From: Zonotrichia leucophrys gambelii
Taxonomy: Eukaryota; Chordata; Aves; Passeriformes; Passerellidae
Direction of reading: 5' to 3'
DNA: 64,000 nt
Assembly: GCF_028769735.1 (NCBI RefSeq)
Contig: NC_088175.1
Location: 5,766,001-5,830,000 of the forward strand
This document shows, one piece after another, positions 27,001 to 38,744 of the stretch (within the stretch, counting starts at the first letter, position 1; each line of letters begins with the position of its first letter). A model generated the notes under the pieces. It made no database searches and was not told the origin of the DNA. It was given only the letters and a program-made list of their open reading frames with translations. The translations under genes and the position numbers were made by a program.

Positions 27001-30000
27001 GGGAGATGGAATTGCAGGGGACAGCTGCCATCATTTTTAGGGTGTCTGAGAGTCAAATAACATAATTCTTCTCACAGGAGATTTTGAACAAGAAATGCAC
27101 ACAATCCCTTCAGAGAGCTCTCTGTTGCAAGACCTAGTGGGACAAGAATTGAGGTTTAACAGCGGATACCCATTGTAAGAGCTTTGCAAGGAATACAATC
27201 CCTTGCATTTCAGTGTTTAAATCAACCTTTTTTTTTTAATTGAGCGAGGGAAGCAGTTCTCCCCGGGAGCTCGTGCAGTACTGTGCATGAGTTACCTTTG
27301 AAGGACTCTGCTATGTCAAGGATAACAAACTATGAGAAACACTGCCCAGATCCAGCAGAAAAACTCCTCTACACCAGCCCCTCCATGGTGGCAGCTTTAC
27401 AGTGGCCCATGTCACTGCAGTCCAGGGTGGGAGCAGTAAAGACTGCCCAGAGGGAGGTGTCCCAGAGAGAGGTGTCCCAGAGAGAGGTGTCCCACCTTTG
27501 CCCCATGTCAGGCAGCCCCCCCTGCACTCTCCCACGGAGGTGCTGGTGCCCCGGGCTCTGAGCTCAGCAAAGTCCCTCAGCCAGGTGGTCTCCTGCCTCC
27601 CTGGGAGACCTCCATGTGTCTTGCTGCTATCCTGGTAATCCCAGCAATGGCGACGAGAAGTCCAGCTGAGAGGCAGCTGCTTACTCCTGAAATCATACCA
27701 AAAAATCCCTGCATTGGCTTTCTGCCAACACAGCCCCCTTTACTCCACCACTCAGCCAATCTCTTCCCATGACACAGGGGATTCTAGGGAAATGCAGCCA
27801 GGGCTGTCCTACAGGGCCTCTGAGCACTGGCATTCCCAGGGGAAAGGGAACTATTAGAATTAATCTGAAACTCCCTTCAGAACTCATAGTTGTCATAGGT
27901 CCAAGCAAGCTGTTGTAACAGAGTAAAAATGTACAGGTTGGTATGTCCATACATGCATATGAAAGTGAAGAAAATCATCTTATTCATTGCTCTGCTGAAG
28001 TCTCTCGAAATTCCCTTTGTTGTGAAACCAGCAGAAGGATCAGGCCCAGCTTCTGTGAACACATCCCTAAGGCAGCACAGCACAGGACTCTAGTGCCAGC
28101 TTTTGATTGTACACTCTCTCTTCATTCAACCTAAATATAATCTGGAAATGTCAAATGCTAGTGATCTCAGAGGAAGGAGAGAGAAATACAGGTTAGTTCC
28201 TTACTGGTATTTGTATAAAGAAAACCCTCAACACATGAAAACCCAGAAAAGAAATTTTAAAAAATCAGTGGAATCTCTCTGTTTGATGTCAAGTGAGGCA
28301 CTATTCATGAACCAAAAGAAAAAATTTCTAAAAACCATGACCTAGTACCTCTTAAAATCACAATTTAAAAAAAAACAAATAAAAGCTACATTCCTATCTG
28401 CCCCAGGCTTTCCCCTTATTAAGCATGGAACACACCAAATACAGATTCATTTCCCCTGCCCAGCAGCATTGAGCACAGGAGATGGATGGTTTTTCATTGG
28501 TACCCTCTTACAGCCACTGCCCCTCTGGGATTCCTCTGATGACACCAGAAATGTTGCACCAAACCCAGATATCAGACCAAATCTTTATTCTGTGGTCTTC
28601 CTCTTCTCAGTTAGATTGGTGTAAATCAAAGGTTTAAACTGATCCTAACCTGTTCAGTGGCACTGGAAGACTCTGGATTAATATCAAGCAAAGGCATCTG
28701 TCTCCTGCTGTTTCTGTGCCTGTGGTATCAATAGTGATTTTGAAAATTATTATTTCTATACAGTCTGTAATGACTTAGAAGGAACAGTTACAGCCTGTTG
28801 TGCAAATGTGAATAATACTTGCTTTTTAAAAATGTGGATTTTTCATACGACAGGAACTAATGGCCCTTTCAGAGCAGTTATGGTCTATCTTGTCAATTTG
28901 GTTTCTATTCATGCATGCTAAGTGAATTTTTATAGCTAAACTTGGAGTCCTTAAAAAGGGGCCTTATACTGGAAATGCAGATGTGACTTACTGTGAGTTG
29001 TGCTAGGAGATCATCCCTGCCCCTGGGGAGCCAGAGCCAGTAATCAGAATTCCCTTTTCCTGTGCACATAACACGACTTGCAGGCACTCTTTCATCTGCA
29101 CTGAGGCAGGAAGGAGAGGCAGAATTAGGCCCTCATTACAATAATGTTTCTCACACTTTCTCCAGCTACTCTCTGCAGGCATTAGTAAGGGGGGCCTGGC
29201 TGCCAGAAATGCTGAAAACCTACATCTCCAGTTAAAAGAAACCAGAGAGCAGGGTGCTCAGTGGATCTGAAAAATCAGAGCCACAGAGCTTTAAACAAAT
29301 GCTTTTATGCTCTTAAAAATATAAATATACAGACTCACCTTAACTTTACTCTCTACTGTGAGTGCTTTGTGGAAAGGAAATTGTGTATTTTCTAGACTGA
29401 TTTCTCTTACAGCTTCACTGTAAACTGAACTGCGTCCATACATCAATATATTTACCTGTCTGCTTCACAGCTGGAAAGAAAATGAAGCCATCTCAATCAC
29501 CTTCACATTCAGCAAAAGAGAAATCTGATTTTTTTTCCTCACTCAATGCCAATTAAAAAGCAAAATGTGGATAATCTGATCTCCACTAAATATTCCAATC
29601 CCCTCCATAGCACAGAGTGGATATACCTCTATCCTCAGTGGCAACCTGAACCTTTTCTAAGATTGGGAAAAGCAAAAGAACAGAGACTGTACAGTCTTAT
29701 TACTTATTTATTTAAAATGTTGTAGCCGTGCCTCCCTTCATCTCTTGGCTCCTTACCCAAAACCTGTGTAATGAGCAACATCACAGGGCCTGACTCCAGC
29801 AGACACGACACCTCCACTAAAATGAATGCGTTTATACTGATTTATGGCAGCCAAGGAGCACATCCAGGCAATACCCACCTCTCCAGAAAAAGGCACACCT
29901 CTGACAATGTCTTCCCAAGGTATTTCTCACAGATCCGATGCCTTGTGGAGTGGGAGCCGTCCCCAGCCCAGCTCCTAATCCTGTCTCCATTGCTGCGCCG

Positions 30001-31690
30001 AGGGCTGAACCACCTTGTCCTGCTGGTGGAGGCTCTCCCCTGGAAAGGCACGGAGCCAAAGCTGGCATGAACTGATCAGATATGTACAAAGGGAAATCTT
30101 GACAGCATCTGTGAACAGAGTTTAAGAGAAAGGAACAAAATAATACCACATATGTTAACAGATTGAAATGGTAGCTATGGTGACCACGGACAGACAAAGA
30201 ACAAACCATTTTGACTGAATTCAGCCAATTCTTTCCGACAACAAACTGCAAGTATAAAGCAAACTTTTAAAAATCCCTAATGAAATCATTATACCAAATC
30301 CATTCAGCTCTGTTTGGCTTGTTTGCTTTCTAAATTTCCATTGCAGCTATTACATTAAACCTATTAATCATTGATGTAGTAAAATAATTTCCACCAACTA
30401 AAAATGGGGATTTTCTCACCGTAAAAAAAAAAAAAAAGGAAAAAAAAAATTAATTGATTGCATTTTCAAGGAAAAAATTAAAAGCAAGGAATAGTTATTG
30501 TAAAATGGCAGACATTCATAATTCAGGGCATTTTCTTGTGCATGAGAGAGTGTCTGGGTTTTGTAGAATATGGGCTTGTTTATAAAAGTTGGATTACTTT
30601 GCCCATCCTGATATGCGTTGTAGCTATGAAAAATGACTGTCCTGTTTATTGTGTATCACAGTGTCAAATCTCTCAGTGTCTCTTTCCCCCAGTGTGCCAC
30701 GGAGCTGGAGCTCTCCCATTGAGGGCTGGCCAGTTGTGCCTAAGGGAACTGAGCTGAGGACAACGTGGGAGAGCCAGAGCTGAGCTATGGAGGAGCAGAA
30801 GAGCTGCCTGCTAAGAGCCAGCAGCAAACAGGCAGGCAGGAGATGGGGAGGGTTACTGCAGAGCCAGCACAGCATGAGGCTGCTCCAATGCTGTGCAGCT
30901 GCTCCTTTGCTTGCAAACTCCCCCCAGGAGGCTGGCAGGGACCAGAGGAGCCCCCTCAGTGAATGTCAGGGTGGAGGCTCCAGCACATGGCCGGCTGTGG
31001 AGCATCCAGGCACACCTCCATGGAGACCCCAGTGCCTGCTTGGTTTCAGTCTGGAGACTGCTCCAGCACCCCTGAAACAGGAGGTGCTGCCCCTCTTCCC
31101 TGTCCCTGACCCCAGCTGCGCTCACTGGGGAAAATCTCAGAGCACAACACAAAATCTTACTTCTAACCTGTGGCAAAGCTGCTGTCATTTCCCTGGCTGA
31201 GGGCTTAATATTTAACTCCGTGTGCTCGGTCCCTTTATGGACTGCACAGTTCCTAACAATATGAATTTGCACTGTAGCTGTGCTTTTGATGTTCCAGGAG
31301 CAGTAACTTCAGCTTTCTGCAGTGCACAGACACTCTCAACTCCACTCTCACATTTCCATCTGCACAAGCTCATCGTTCTTTAAAGAACAAAACAAACCTA
31401 AAAAGCAAACTCACACGAAGTGCCCACCATTCTAACGCTGCTCTCTTTTATCTGTGTGCTGACAGAGGCTCTGGCTCAGCCTTCTGCCAATTAAATTAAG
31501 CTCCCAGCTATGCCATCGCTGCCTGCGTGACCATGGGCACTTTCCCCAGCTGCCTCTGCAGCAGGACTGGGTTTATGGCCTTTCCTCTGCTGAGCCTGGC
31601 CCTTCCCTGTGCTCTCCACCCACACTCTTGGCTTTCGCTCTTGCCAGCGCCCAGGGCAGGTCCTTGGGGACTGGGCTGGCTCTGTAGGGT
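24030..31690. other. Intergenic, no gene recognised
   Basis: AT-rich to moderate composition with A and T homopolymers (for example 25,645-25,660 and 30,422-30,450). Open frames are short, without domains or conserved motifs. A few GC-richer patches (25,850-26,700 and 30,690-31,150) have no splice-flanked frame I recognise. Confidence 0.55.
27448..27492 (+). repeat. 15-bp tandem repeat, three copies
   Basis: Three copies of CAGAGAGAGGTGTCC. The first differs by one base (GGG for GAG); the other two are identical. Confidence 0.9.
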
Positions 31691-31694
31691 CCCT

Positions 31695-32271
31695 GGAGAG
31701 CAGAGCTGAGCCAGGATGAGCACATGAGGGAGGAGAGCTGAGCCAGGGTGAATACATGAGGGAGAGCAGGGCTGAACCAAGGTGAGCACATGTGGGATAG
31801 CAGGGATGAGCCAGGGTGAGCACATGTGGGATAGCAGGGCTGAATCAAGGTGAGCACAGGTGGGATAGCAGGGCTGAACCAAGGTGAGCACATGAGGGAG
31901 AGGAGAGCTGAACCAGGGTGAGCACATTTGGGATAGCAGGGATGAGCCAAGGTGAGCACAGGTGGGATAGCAGGGCTGAATCAAGGTGAGCACATGTGGG
32001 ATAGCAGGGCTGAGCCAGAGTGAGGACATTTGGGATAGCAGGGATGAGCCAAGGTGAGCACATGTGAGAGAACAGAGCTGAGCCAGGGTGAGCACATGTG
32101 GGAGAGCAGAGCTGAACCAAGGTGAGCACATGTGGGAGAGCAGGGCTGAACCAAGGTGAGCACATGTGGGATAGCAGGGCTGAACCAAGGTGAGCACATG
32201 TGGGAGAGCAGGGCTGAATCAAGGTGAGCACATGTGGGAGAGCAGGGATGAGCCAAGGTGAGCACATGTGC
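31695..32271 (+). repeat. 34-bp minisatellite, about 17 copies
   Basis: Head-to-tail array of a 34-bp unit beginning GGTGAGCACATGTGGGATAG and ending in CAGGGCTGAACCAA variants. Changes are confined to a few positions (GATAG/GAGAG, GGGCTGAA/GGGATGAG, CCAA/TCAA/CCAG, ATGTGG/AGGTGG/TTTGGG). Many units contain the palindromic E-box CACATGTG. Since 34 is not a multiple of three and the unit lacks stops on the minus strand, all three minus frames are open and encode the same LTLVQPCYPTCAH-like repeat. These frames are not genes. The first and last units are partial. Confidence 0.96.
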
Positions 32272-32279
32272 TCCTGTGC

Positions 32280-35200
32280 TTTGTACAGGGACACAGGGCA
32301 ATCTGTTCCATCCTGCACAGCCTCACCTCTCAAGACATTTGCTTTTGCTGCACCTTAAGTGTGGCAAGGAGAACATGGAGGGGGGGAAGAGGGGAAGAAA
32401 TAAGCATGTTTTCTTTCTGTATTGCCGGCAAACCGTAAAGAAACAGTTACTTTAATTTTATGTGCAGTAAACCCTCACTAGATGGCTCCTTACAGCAAGT
32501 AAATATATTCCCCACAGAAGGAACGCTGCTGTGGCAGTCTGTGTGAGAGCAGAGACAGCGTGCTGCTGGCTGGGCTGTGTGGCTGGCAGAGTGCTTTGCA
32601 TGGAGAAGCAGGATATAACACGGGGGTGTGGGTGAGCAAGGGAGCGCTCACACGAATTACGAATGACACCACTCTGCCTGTCATGAACTGTGAGTCACAT
32701 GGGCACCGGTGTCTCAGGCACATCAAAAATGCAACTTGCCCTTTTCTACAGGTTTTTCTTTGAATTTGTTTCACATTCAACTCTCTAATTCAGAACGCAG
32801 AACTGGGCTGTGGTCAAGGGTACCAGCAGTGGAGATCCTGCAGCAGAAACAGCTGATCCCAACGGCCAAGGTAACAGATGGTATTGAAGCTGAACCCCCT
32901 AATGTCATGTAATCACTCCTAAAAAAAATAAGCAATGCTTGCTTCTGAAATGCCCCCCCATTACCATCACGAGAACATGTTATTTATAATGTGTGTATTG
33001 GCAGGATGTTCTGGGCAGAAGAGCAAAAAGAAATGAGCTGTCATCTGCAGTTAACCTCTCATTCATACATCACTGTGTGCTTTCAGTGGTTCAAGGTTAT
33101 GCAAGTTGATTGTGCCCTCATTAACGAGCAGTGTTAATTGGTGTCTATCCTGCATTGAGATAAACATGTATATTATGTGTTAAAAGTACTGCAGGCTGTG
33201 AAGCAGCTGTATGGTATACAAATGTATAGGTCCCTACATAGGAAGCTGCAGGGAGAGGCTGTGAAATGCTAGGACTGATTTAAATCCACCAGCGACTCCA
33301 GTCTGTGCAGCCCACGTCCCTGCAAGACAGCCTGGTGCTGGCTCGAGGGCCAAGTGACTTCTGCTGGCAGAACTCTGTCACTGTGTGTGCCCCCAGCTCC
33401 CCTCTCTGGCTCTTGCTGCAGCCCTGAGCACGCTGCCTGCAGCCCACTGTTCAAGGTGAATTAGCAGTGATTTTAGTTTCCCTTAAGCCCCAAGGCTGTA
33501 ACCTCTGGCCATGAGCAGCTCATGGGTGGTTTGACCACCAGTGCACCAGGGCAAACAGACACAGAGGAAGGTGCTGTCCATCTCCACATAAACTGCCCCT
33601 GCTCAGGAGTCAGATGCAGTGGAGCCAGGTCAGCTCCTGGTCTCTGTGTCAGCAGCCCTTAGGGCTTTATCTGGCCTCTTTTCTCTCACATTTCCCTCTG
33701 CTCATGTGCTGGCATGGTGCAAACTCAAACTGAGCTCATGCACACAGTCTCACCTGTCCCGGTGAGGGACAAAAACAAGGTTTGACATTGTGTCAATCTT
33801 GCACATCATGAAAAGACCTTTTATTTTTTCCCTGAGAGCTGCTGAAAATCAGCACAGATAAACACCCTGGTCCAGGTCATAATCAACACACAACATTGAT
33901 GAAAATATTACTTAAATTAGAGAATTATGGCAATTACATTAAATAACCTATATTATATTATAGAATATTATAAATGCTGAGAAGAATTGAGTTACATGTT
34001 TCATAAGCAAGCACAACAAGCCATTCCAGGCCAATGCAAGAATTTACAAATAAAGTAATATTTGATCATCTAATTAATGGAGCTGTTATCTGCCCAGAAC
34101 AAGCAGGGCTTAGAGCTTTTAGGGTGTTAAACACTTTGTCTCAATGCTTAAAAGCAGTAGCACCCACCAGACCTTTCCTTTTCTCAGTAGCGTTCCCTTG
34201 AAATGCAGTTGTTTACTTCAGGCCTTGAAGGCCGGATTAAGAGTGGAGATTGTTTGCTTTAAATTATACACACAAATTTTATTGCCATTCCTCCTGCCAC
34301 TAACAAGCTATTTAATAAATGTCAAAGTGGCAGAGCTCACCGACTGCAAAAGTGAGAGGGTCAAATCTGTGAATCCAGAAATAATACTGAGATTTTCCTC
34401 TCCTTTCATGAAATGTACTTGCAGCACACAGCATTGAAGTGCTTCCAACTTTCATAGCAACAAGGAGAAGCAGCTCATGAGTCAGCCCAAAGAGGAAATA
34501 TGTCATTAGCCAGGGAGTTTTCAACATATGCAAAACCATTGACACGTCTGTGGCATCCAGGGAGGAATTTTTATAATATTCCTTGTAGTCAGCATTTTAT
34601 TGCCAGAGCTGTGGGTGTGGCTAGGTATCTCAGTGGCTGAGGCTGTGATTGCTCCCAAACTCACTGAGCATTTCACTCCACAGCGCTCATGCTCTTCCTT
34701 TTCAGGGCAGGAAACAGATGAGACATATTTGTTTTCGATAACTGCTGGAAAAACCCAGCTAAGTCCTGCTGGTTGTACCTTGAGTTCCTCTTCATCCTTC
34801 ATCTCGTGCTCACGGCACCAAGGAAGGGGTAGGGCTCTTATCTCAGCTCTCTGCAGTTCCAGCCCTTCTGGAACTGAATGAAAATAAACACAAAGGAAAA
34901 AAAAAATCAGCTTCCTACATTTCCTTGCCTGTGTAAATTATGCATCACACTCATTATAGGAAAAAGGAAGACGCAGATTTGGAAATCAGTCGTGAGTTTC
35001 TCCATATTTCTTAAAATTATGCAAGTGTTACAGCTGCATACACAGGGGACTTTCTTTTTTCATGCAGCTTTACACCAAAATAAAGGCCTCAGTTGTTCTA
35101 GTGGGTGATTAGGCTCAATATTATGCCTCTGGGAATGGGAAGCACAGGGACTCAGAGGAACAGAAAACTTAATGAATTCTTTATTTGAAGAAGAAAAACA

Positions 35201-38200
35201 TTTTCAAAATGTTTTCCAGAGCTTACAGGAGAGATTCAGAGGCTCCTCCCTCTTCAGAAAAATGCAGCTCTTCCAGGTGAAAAAATTAACCCTTGTCTGC
35301 TCTCAGCTGCCCCTCACCAAAGGTTCCTTGCCCTCAGAGCCCAAGCTGAGATGTACAAATTCCCCCACTGGCTCAAATGAAGTCACCAACCCCTTTACTG
35401 GATCTTTTCACTAATATGGCTCACACTGGCACATCTCCCTGCGGGACTTGGGACTCACAGCAGGATGACTCAGAAACCAATCTTGAGTTGCTCAACAAGC
35501 TCCAGGAAGACAAGGAATACAATCAGTGAGTTTGCATATACTCACTTTGGAGGGGGCTTGCAGGTGGTCCATGAGCCAGGCTTAGCAGGCCCCTGATTTG
35601 GACAAGCTCCTGCATCCAGGTCTGAGCCAAGAACATCAGACCTCAAAATGGAAAGCACTGCACCACAGGACAAAGGGACAGCAGCCCTGCCCCAGCAGGA
35701 GCAAATGGGAAATATCCTTCTCTGGAAACACCTCTGGGTAATGGGGGCTTTCCTGATGTTGGCGTGGGTTGTTTTTGGATTTTTTTTTCCCAATTTGAAT
35801 ATTTTATGTAATGGAATAAATAAAAACAAACCCCAATCTCAGGATTGCTTGCAGAGCAAACTGGGCAGCTGGCAGAGCATCAGTGAGGCAGGGCAGCAAA
35901 TCCCCACTGTCACCTTGAGGCAGAGCCTCCTGGTGCTGCTGGGCCTGTGACACCTGCCTGGGGACAACACCAGAGAGGCCACAAACCATGACAGTGAGAC
36001 ACCACTGGAGCTGTGGGCCAGCCTCAGCTCCCAGCAGTCCAGCTGAGGAATGTCCTGCATCCAGGGACTCCCCCTGCTGCTGCTGGGACACAGCACTGCA
36101 GCACTGAGGGGCTGTGTTTGACAGCAGCACCCATGGGCTGAAGGTAACCCTGCCTCCAGCCCTGTCTACAGCAGGAGGCGAAGACACAATGGTAAAAGCT
36201 GCCCACTGTCTTATTTTATCCCTTATACAGATGACCCTAAATCAATGAGCTGTGCCTGATGCTTCTGAGTGCACTCAAGCCTGCACATAAAAGAGGACTG
36301 GCAAAATAATCATGTGGCAAAATGCTGAGAATAGTAGAAGTGGTCACCCAGTGTATCCAGGCTGCTAAGAAAGCTCTTTTGATTAAATCAAACACAAAGC
36401 ACAAGAAAAATGCTCACATCATACATGATGGTGTCTCCTGGGCTGCCTTATACTGAGATGAAAAAGAAGAAATTACCCATGCAAAACCCACATCATCCAT
36501 AATCTGCAAAGCATTTGGACAGAGGGAGGCCAGCCTTAATTCAAACCATGTGTGTTTGGCTTTAAAACCAGCATCAGCAGGACTCAGCCAGCCTGTGTGC
36601 CAACCTGCCTGCCCTGGATTCCCTGCTTCTCCCTCATATTCAGCATTTCTTTCCATGTTCACAGCTGAATCACTCTTGCATCAGCAGCATCACCATGGGC
36701 AGTGTTCCTTCTCCAGGGCAGGCAAGTGGCAAGACCCCCAATCCAATCCTGCTCTGCTCGAGCCCTCAGCAGCACAGGATCTCTTCTAGGATACTGTGTC
36801 AGATTCCTGCAGGGCCCTGTGCAACGTTTGGGTTTTTTTTTTTAATCCTAAATTAAAACTTAAGCTTCAAAGGCAGAGATCTAGGGGGGTCTCTTCATGC
36901 AGACACTGTATTTCCTGGAACAGATCCTTTAATTTTGTGGTGAGCTGGAGTTGAAGACATTTGTATTCAAATCCTTATTTAGGCTCTAATGCTCTTTAGT
37001 ATTGGATACAGGGATTTTAGACTGGAAATGGCACTTTTGACTTTACTATCACCCCAAACAGACAATCACATTTTAAGCTGCTATTTTTTTTCAGCCTTCT
37101 TACACTGTTCTCCACACTCTCCCAGAAACTGTAATTATTCTGCCACATCTACTCGACTAATAAAATTTATTCTGTTCTATGTTCTTCCCTCATTTTCTTC
37201 ACAAGTCTTACACCATCAAATAAAATCAAGGTTTTCATTTGTAAAGTGGTTATCAGCAGCTCAGCTTTTACTTACAGTTCTTTGAACAGGCTACAGGGAT
37301 GGTAGATGGGTAAAAATGTAATGCAATAGCATGTACTGTGGTGTAACCGCCAAGCATCACTTTCTATGGGGTGTCCCACAATACCTTCTTTTAGGGGGGG
37401 TTTGGCTCTAGAGATGATAACAGTACTGGTTCCAATAGTTTTGCTGGATGTTAAAAATAGGCATGATCTAGTTGGTGTTGATGTCACTCATGCCAGCTCA
37501 CCTCAGTGTTTGCAATCCTGCCTGAACACAACAGGATTTGTAATCTCCATGGGTCCTTGCAGAACAGCCCTCACTCAGGGATCTCTCAGGGCTTTACAAG
37601 TTCACATTGTGCTTTGTATGCTGCCTAAAATCCAGAGGGATGGAGAGCACTGGGCTAATGATGAGGCAGGGCAAGTGCAAGACCACATCCCTCTAAAACC
37701 ACAGTGACTGAAACTCCCTCTGAAGGATTGAAAGCATTTAAAATCTCACCTATGCCCAAAAAAATTATGAATATTTTGTGAATATAAACAAAATATTTGT
37801 TTGAATCTCCCAGTTTATTCCAAGATTTGCTCATTTTTTTGCATTGGTGGCTTTAGGAGCAGCAGCTTTTATAGCTGTCCAGCAAAGGATTCATTCTCAA
37901 GTGTCCCTTATATGCAGCTGAGCCTGTGGTGTCCATAGAGAGCCATGCACCTCCTCCACTCTCAAATGTGCAGGTTTTTTCCTCAAATGTTCACACCTAA
38001 GCTGGGATGCATGGGTAGAGCCTCCCACTCACCAACTCTTAATTCCCAGACCTGGGGCCTGGGAGAGTTTTGTTTCATAGGCTGGTATTGCTCCTGCTCT
38101 TAAAAAAAACAAACAAACAAAAAAACCCAACAAATCCAGCATTAAGGATGAGCTTGAAATTTTCTGTACATTCCCTTTACAGAAAACAGAGACTCCAAAA

Positions 38201-38700
38201 AAACTGGAGAAGAGGGGTGGAAATCAAATTTCATTCCCAAAAGGCAACAAGACAACATCCATTTATATAGTCTCACATTCCCTCATCTAAAATCAATAAC
38301 ACCCCCAAATAAATAAAAGAGGCATACCCATTCAGTAGATCTGGGGAATACTGCTAAAAAGGAGTTAGGAATATTATTTCATATCCTCAGCATATGGATG
38401 CACATTGCTCTGGGAGCAGCTCTCCATGAGCACTCCAGCTAACAAGCCTGCTGCAGAGCAATCTGAGCAGCAAATTTTGAAAGAAGGCTCGGAAAATATT
38501 CCCCAGAAGACAACTTGGAATAACTAATCATAAAAAAATTCACACTGGACAGCTAATTTAGGAGCTCAGATCATCCTTTCAGTAGCTGGAAATATAACAC
38601 TGGATGTGCTTGTCCAGTCAGAGCAGATGTGTGTGACTCAGAGCCGCCCGCTCGGGAAGTGTCGCTCACCCTGCACTCAGAAAAGTCCGGAGTGAGAGCA
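32280..38700. other. Intergenic, no gene recognised
   Basis: Mixed AT-rich DNA with no recognised coding exon. The stretch at 33,890-34,000 is very AT-rich. Open frames of about 100-130 codons (for example near 35,800-36,190 on the minus strand and 37,366-37,707 on the plus strand) have no domain, signal peptide or coding-like composition. Confidence 0.5.
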
Positions 38701-38703
38701 AGA

Positions 38704-38706
<3 letters not shown>

Positions 38707-38740
<34 letters not shown>
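38707..38740 (+). repeat. (TG)n microsatellite
   Basis: About 17 uninterrupted GT dinucleotides, flanked by GAGTGAGAG-type sequence. Confidence 0.97.
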
Positions 38741-38743
<3 letters not shown>

Positions 38744-38744
38744 G

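Noticed and set aside
31695..32271. CRISPR array
   Set aside because: Repeats of 34 bp are directly adjacent with no spacers, in a vertebrate genome, so this is a minisatellite.
31508..32333. Three long overlapping minus-strand frames (up to 229 codons) with a repeating peptide
   Set aside because: A 34-bp repeat lacking stop codons is open in every minus frame; the same peptide appears in all three. Not coding.
37366..37707. A 113-codon frame considered as a possible exon or repeat fragment
   Set aside because: No recognisable protein, and no coding support on reading.
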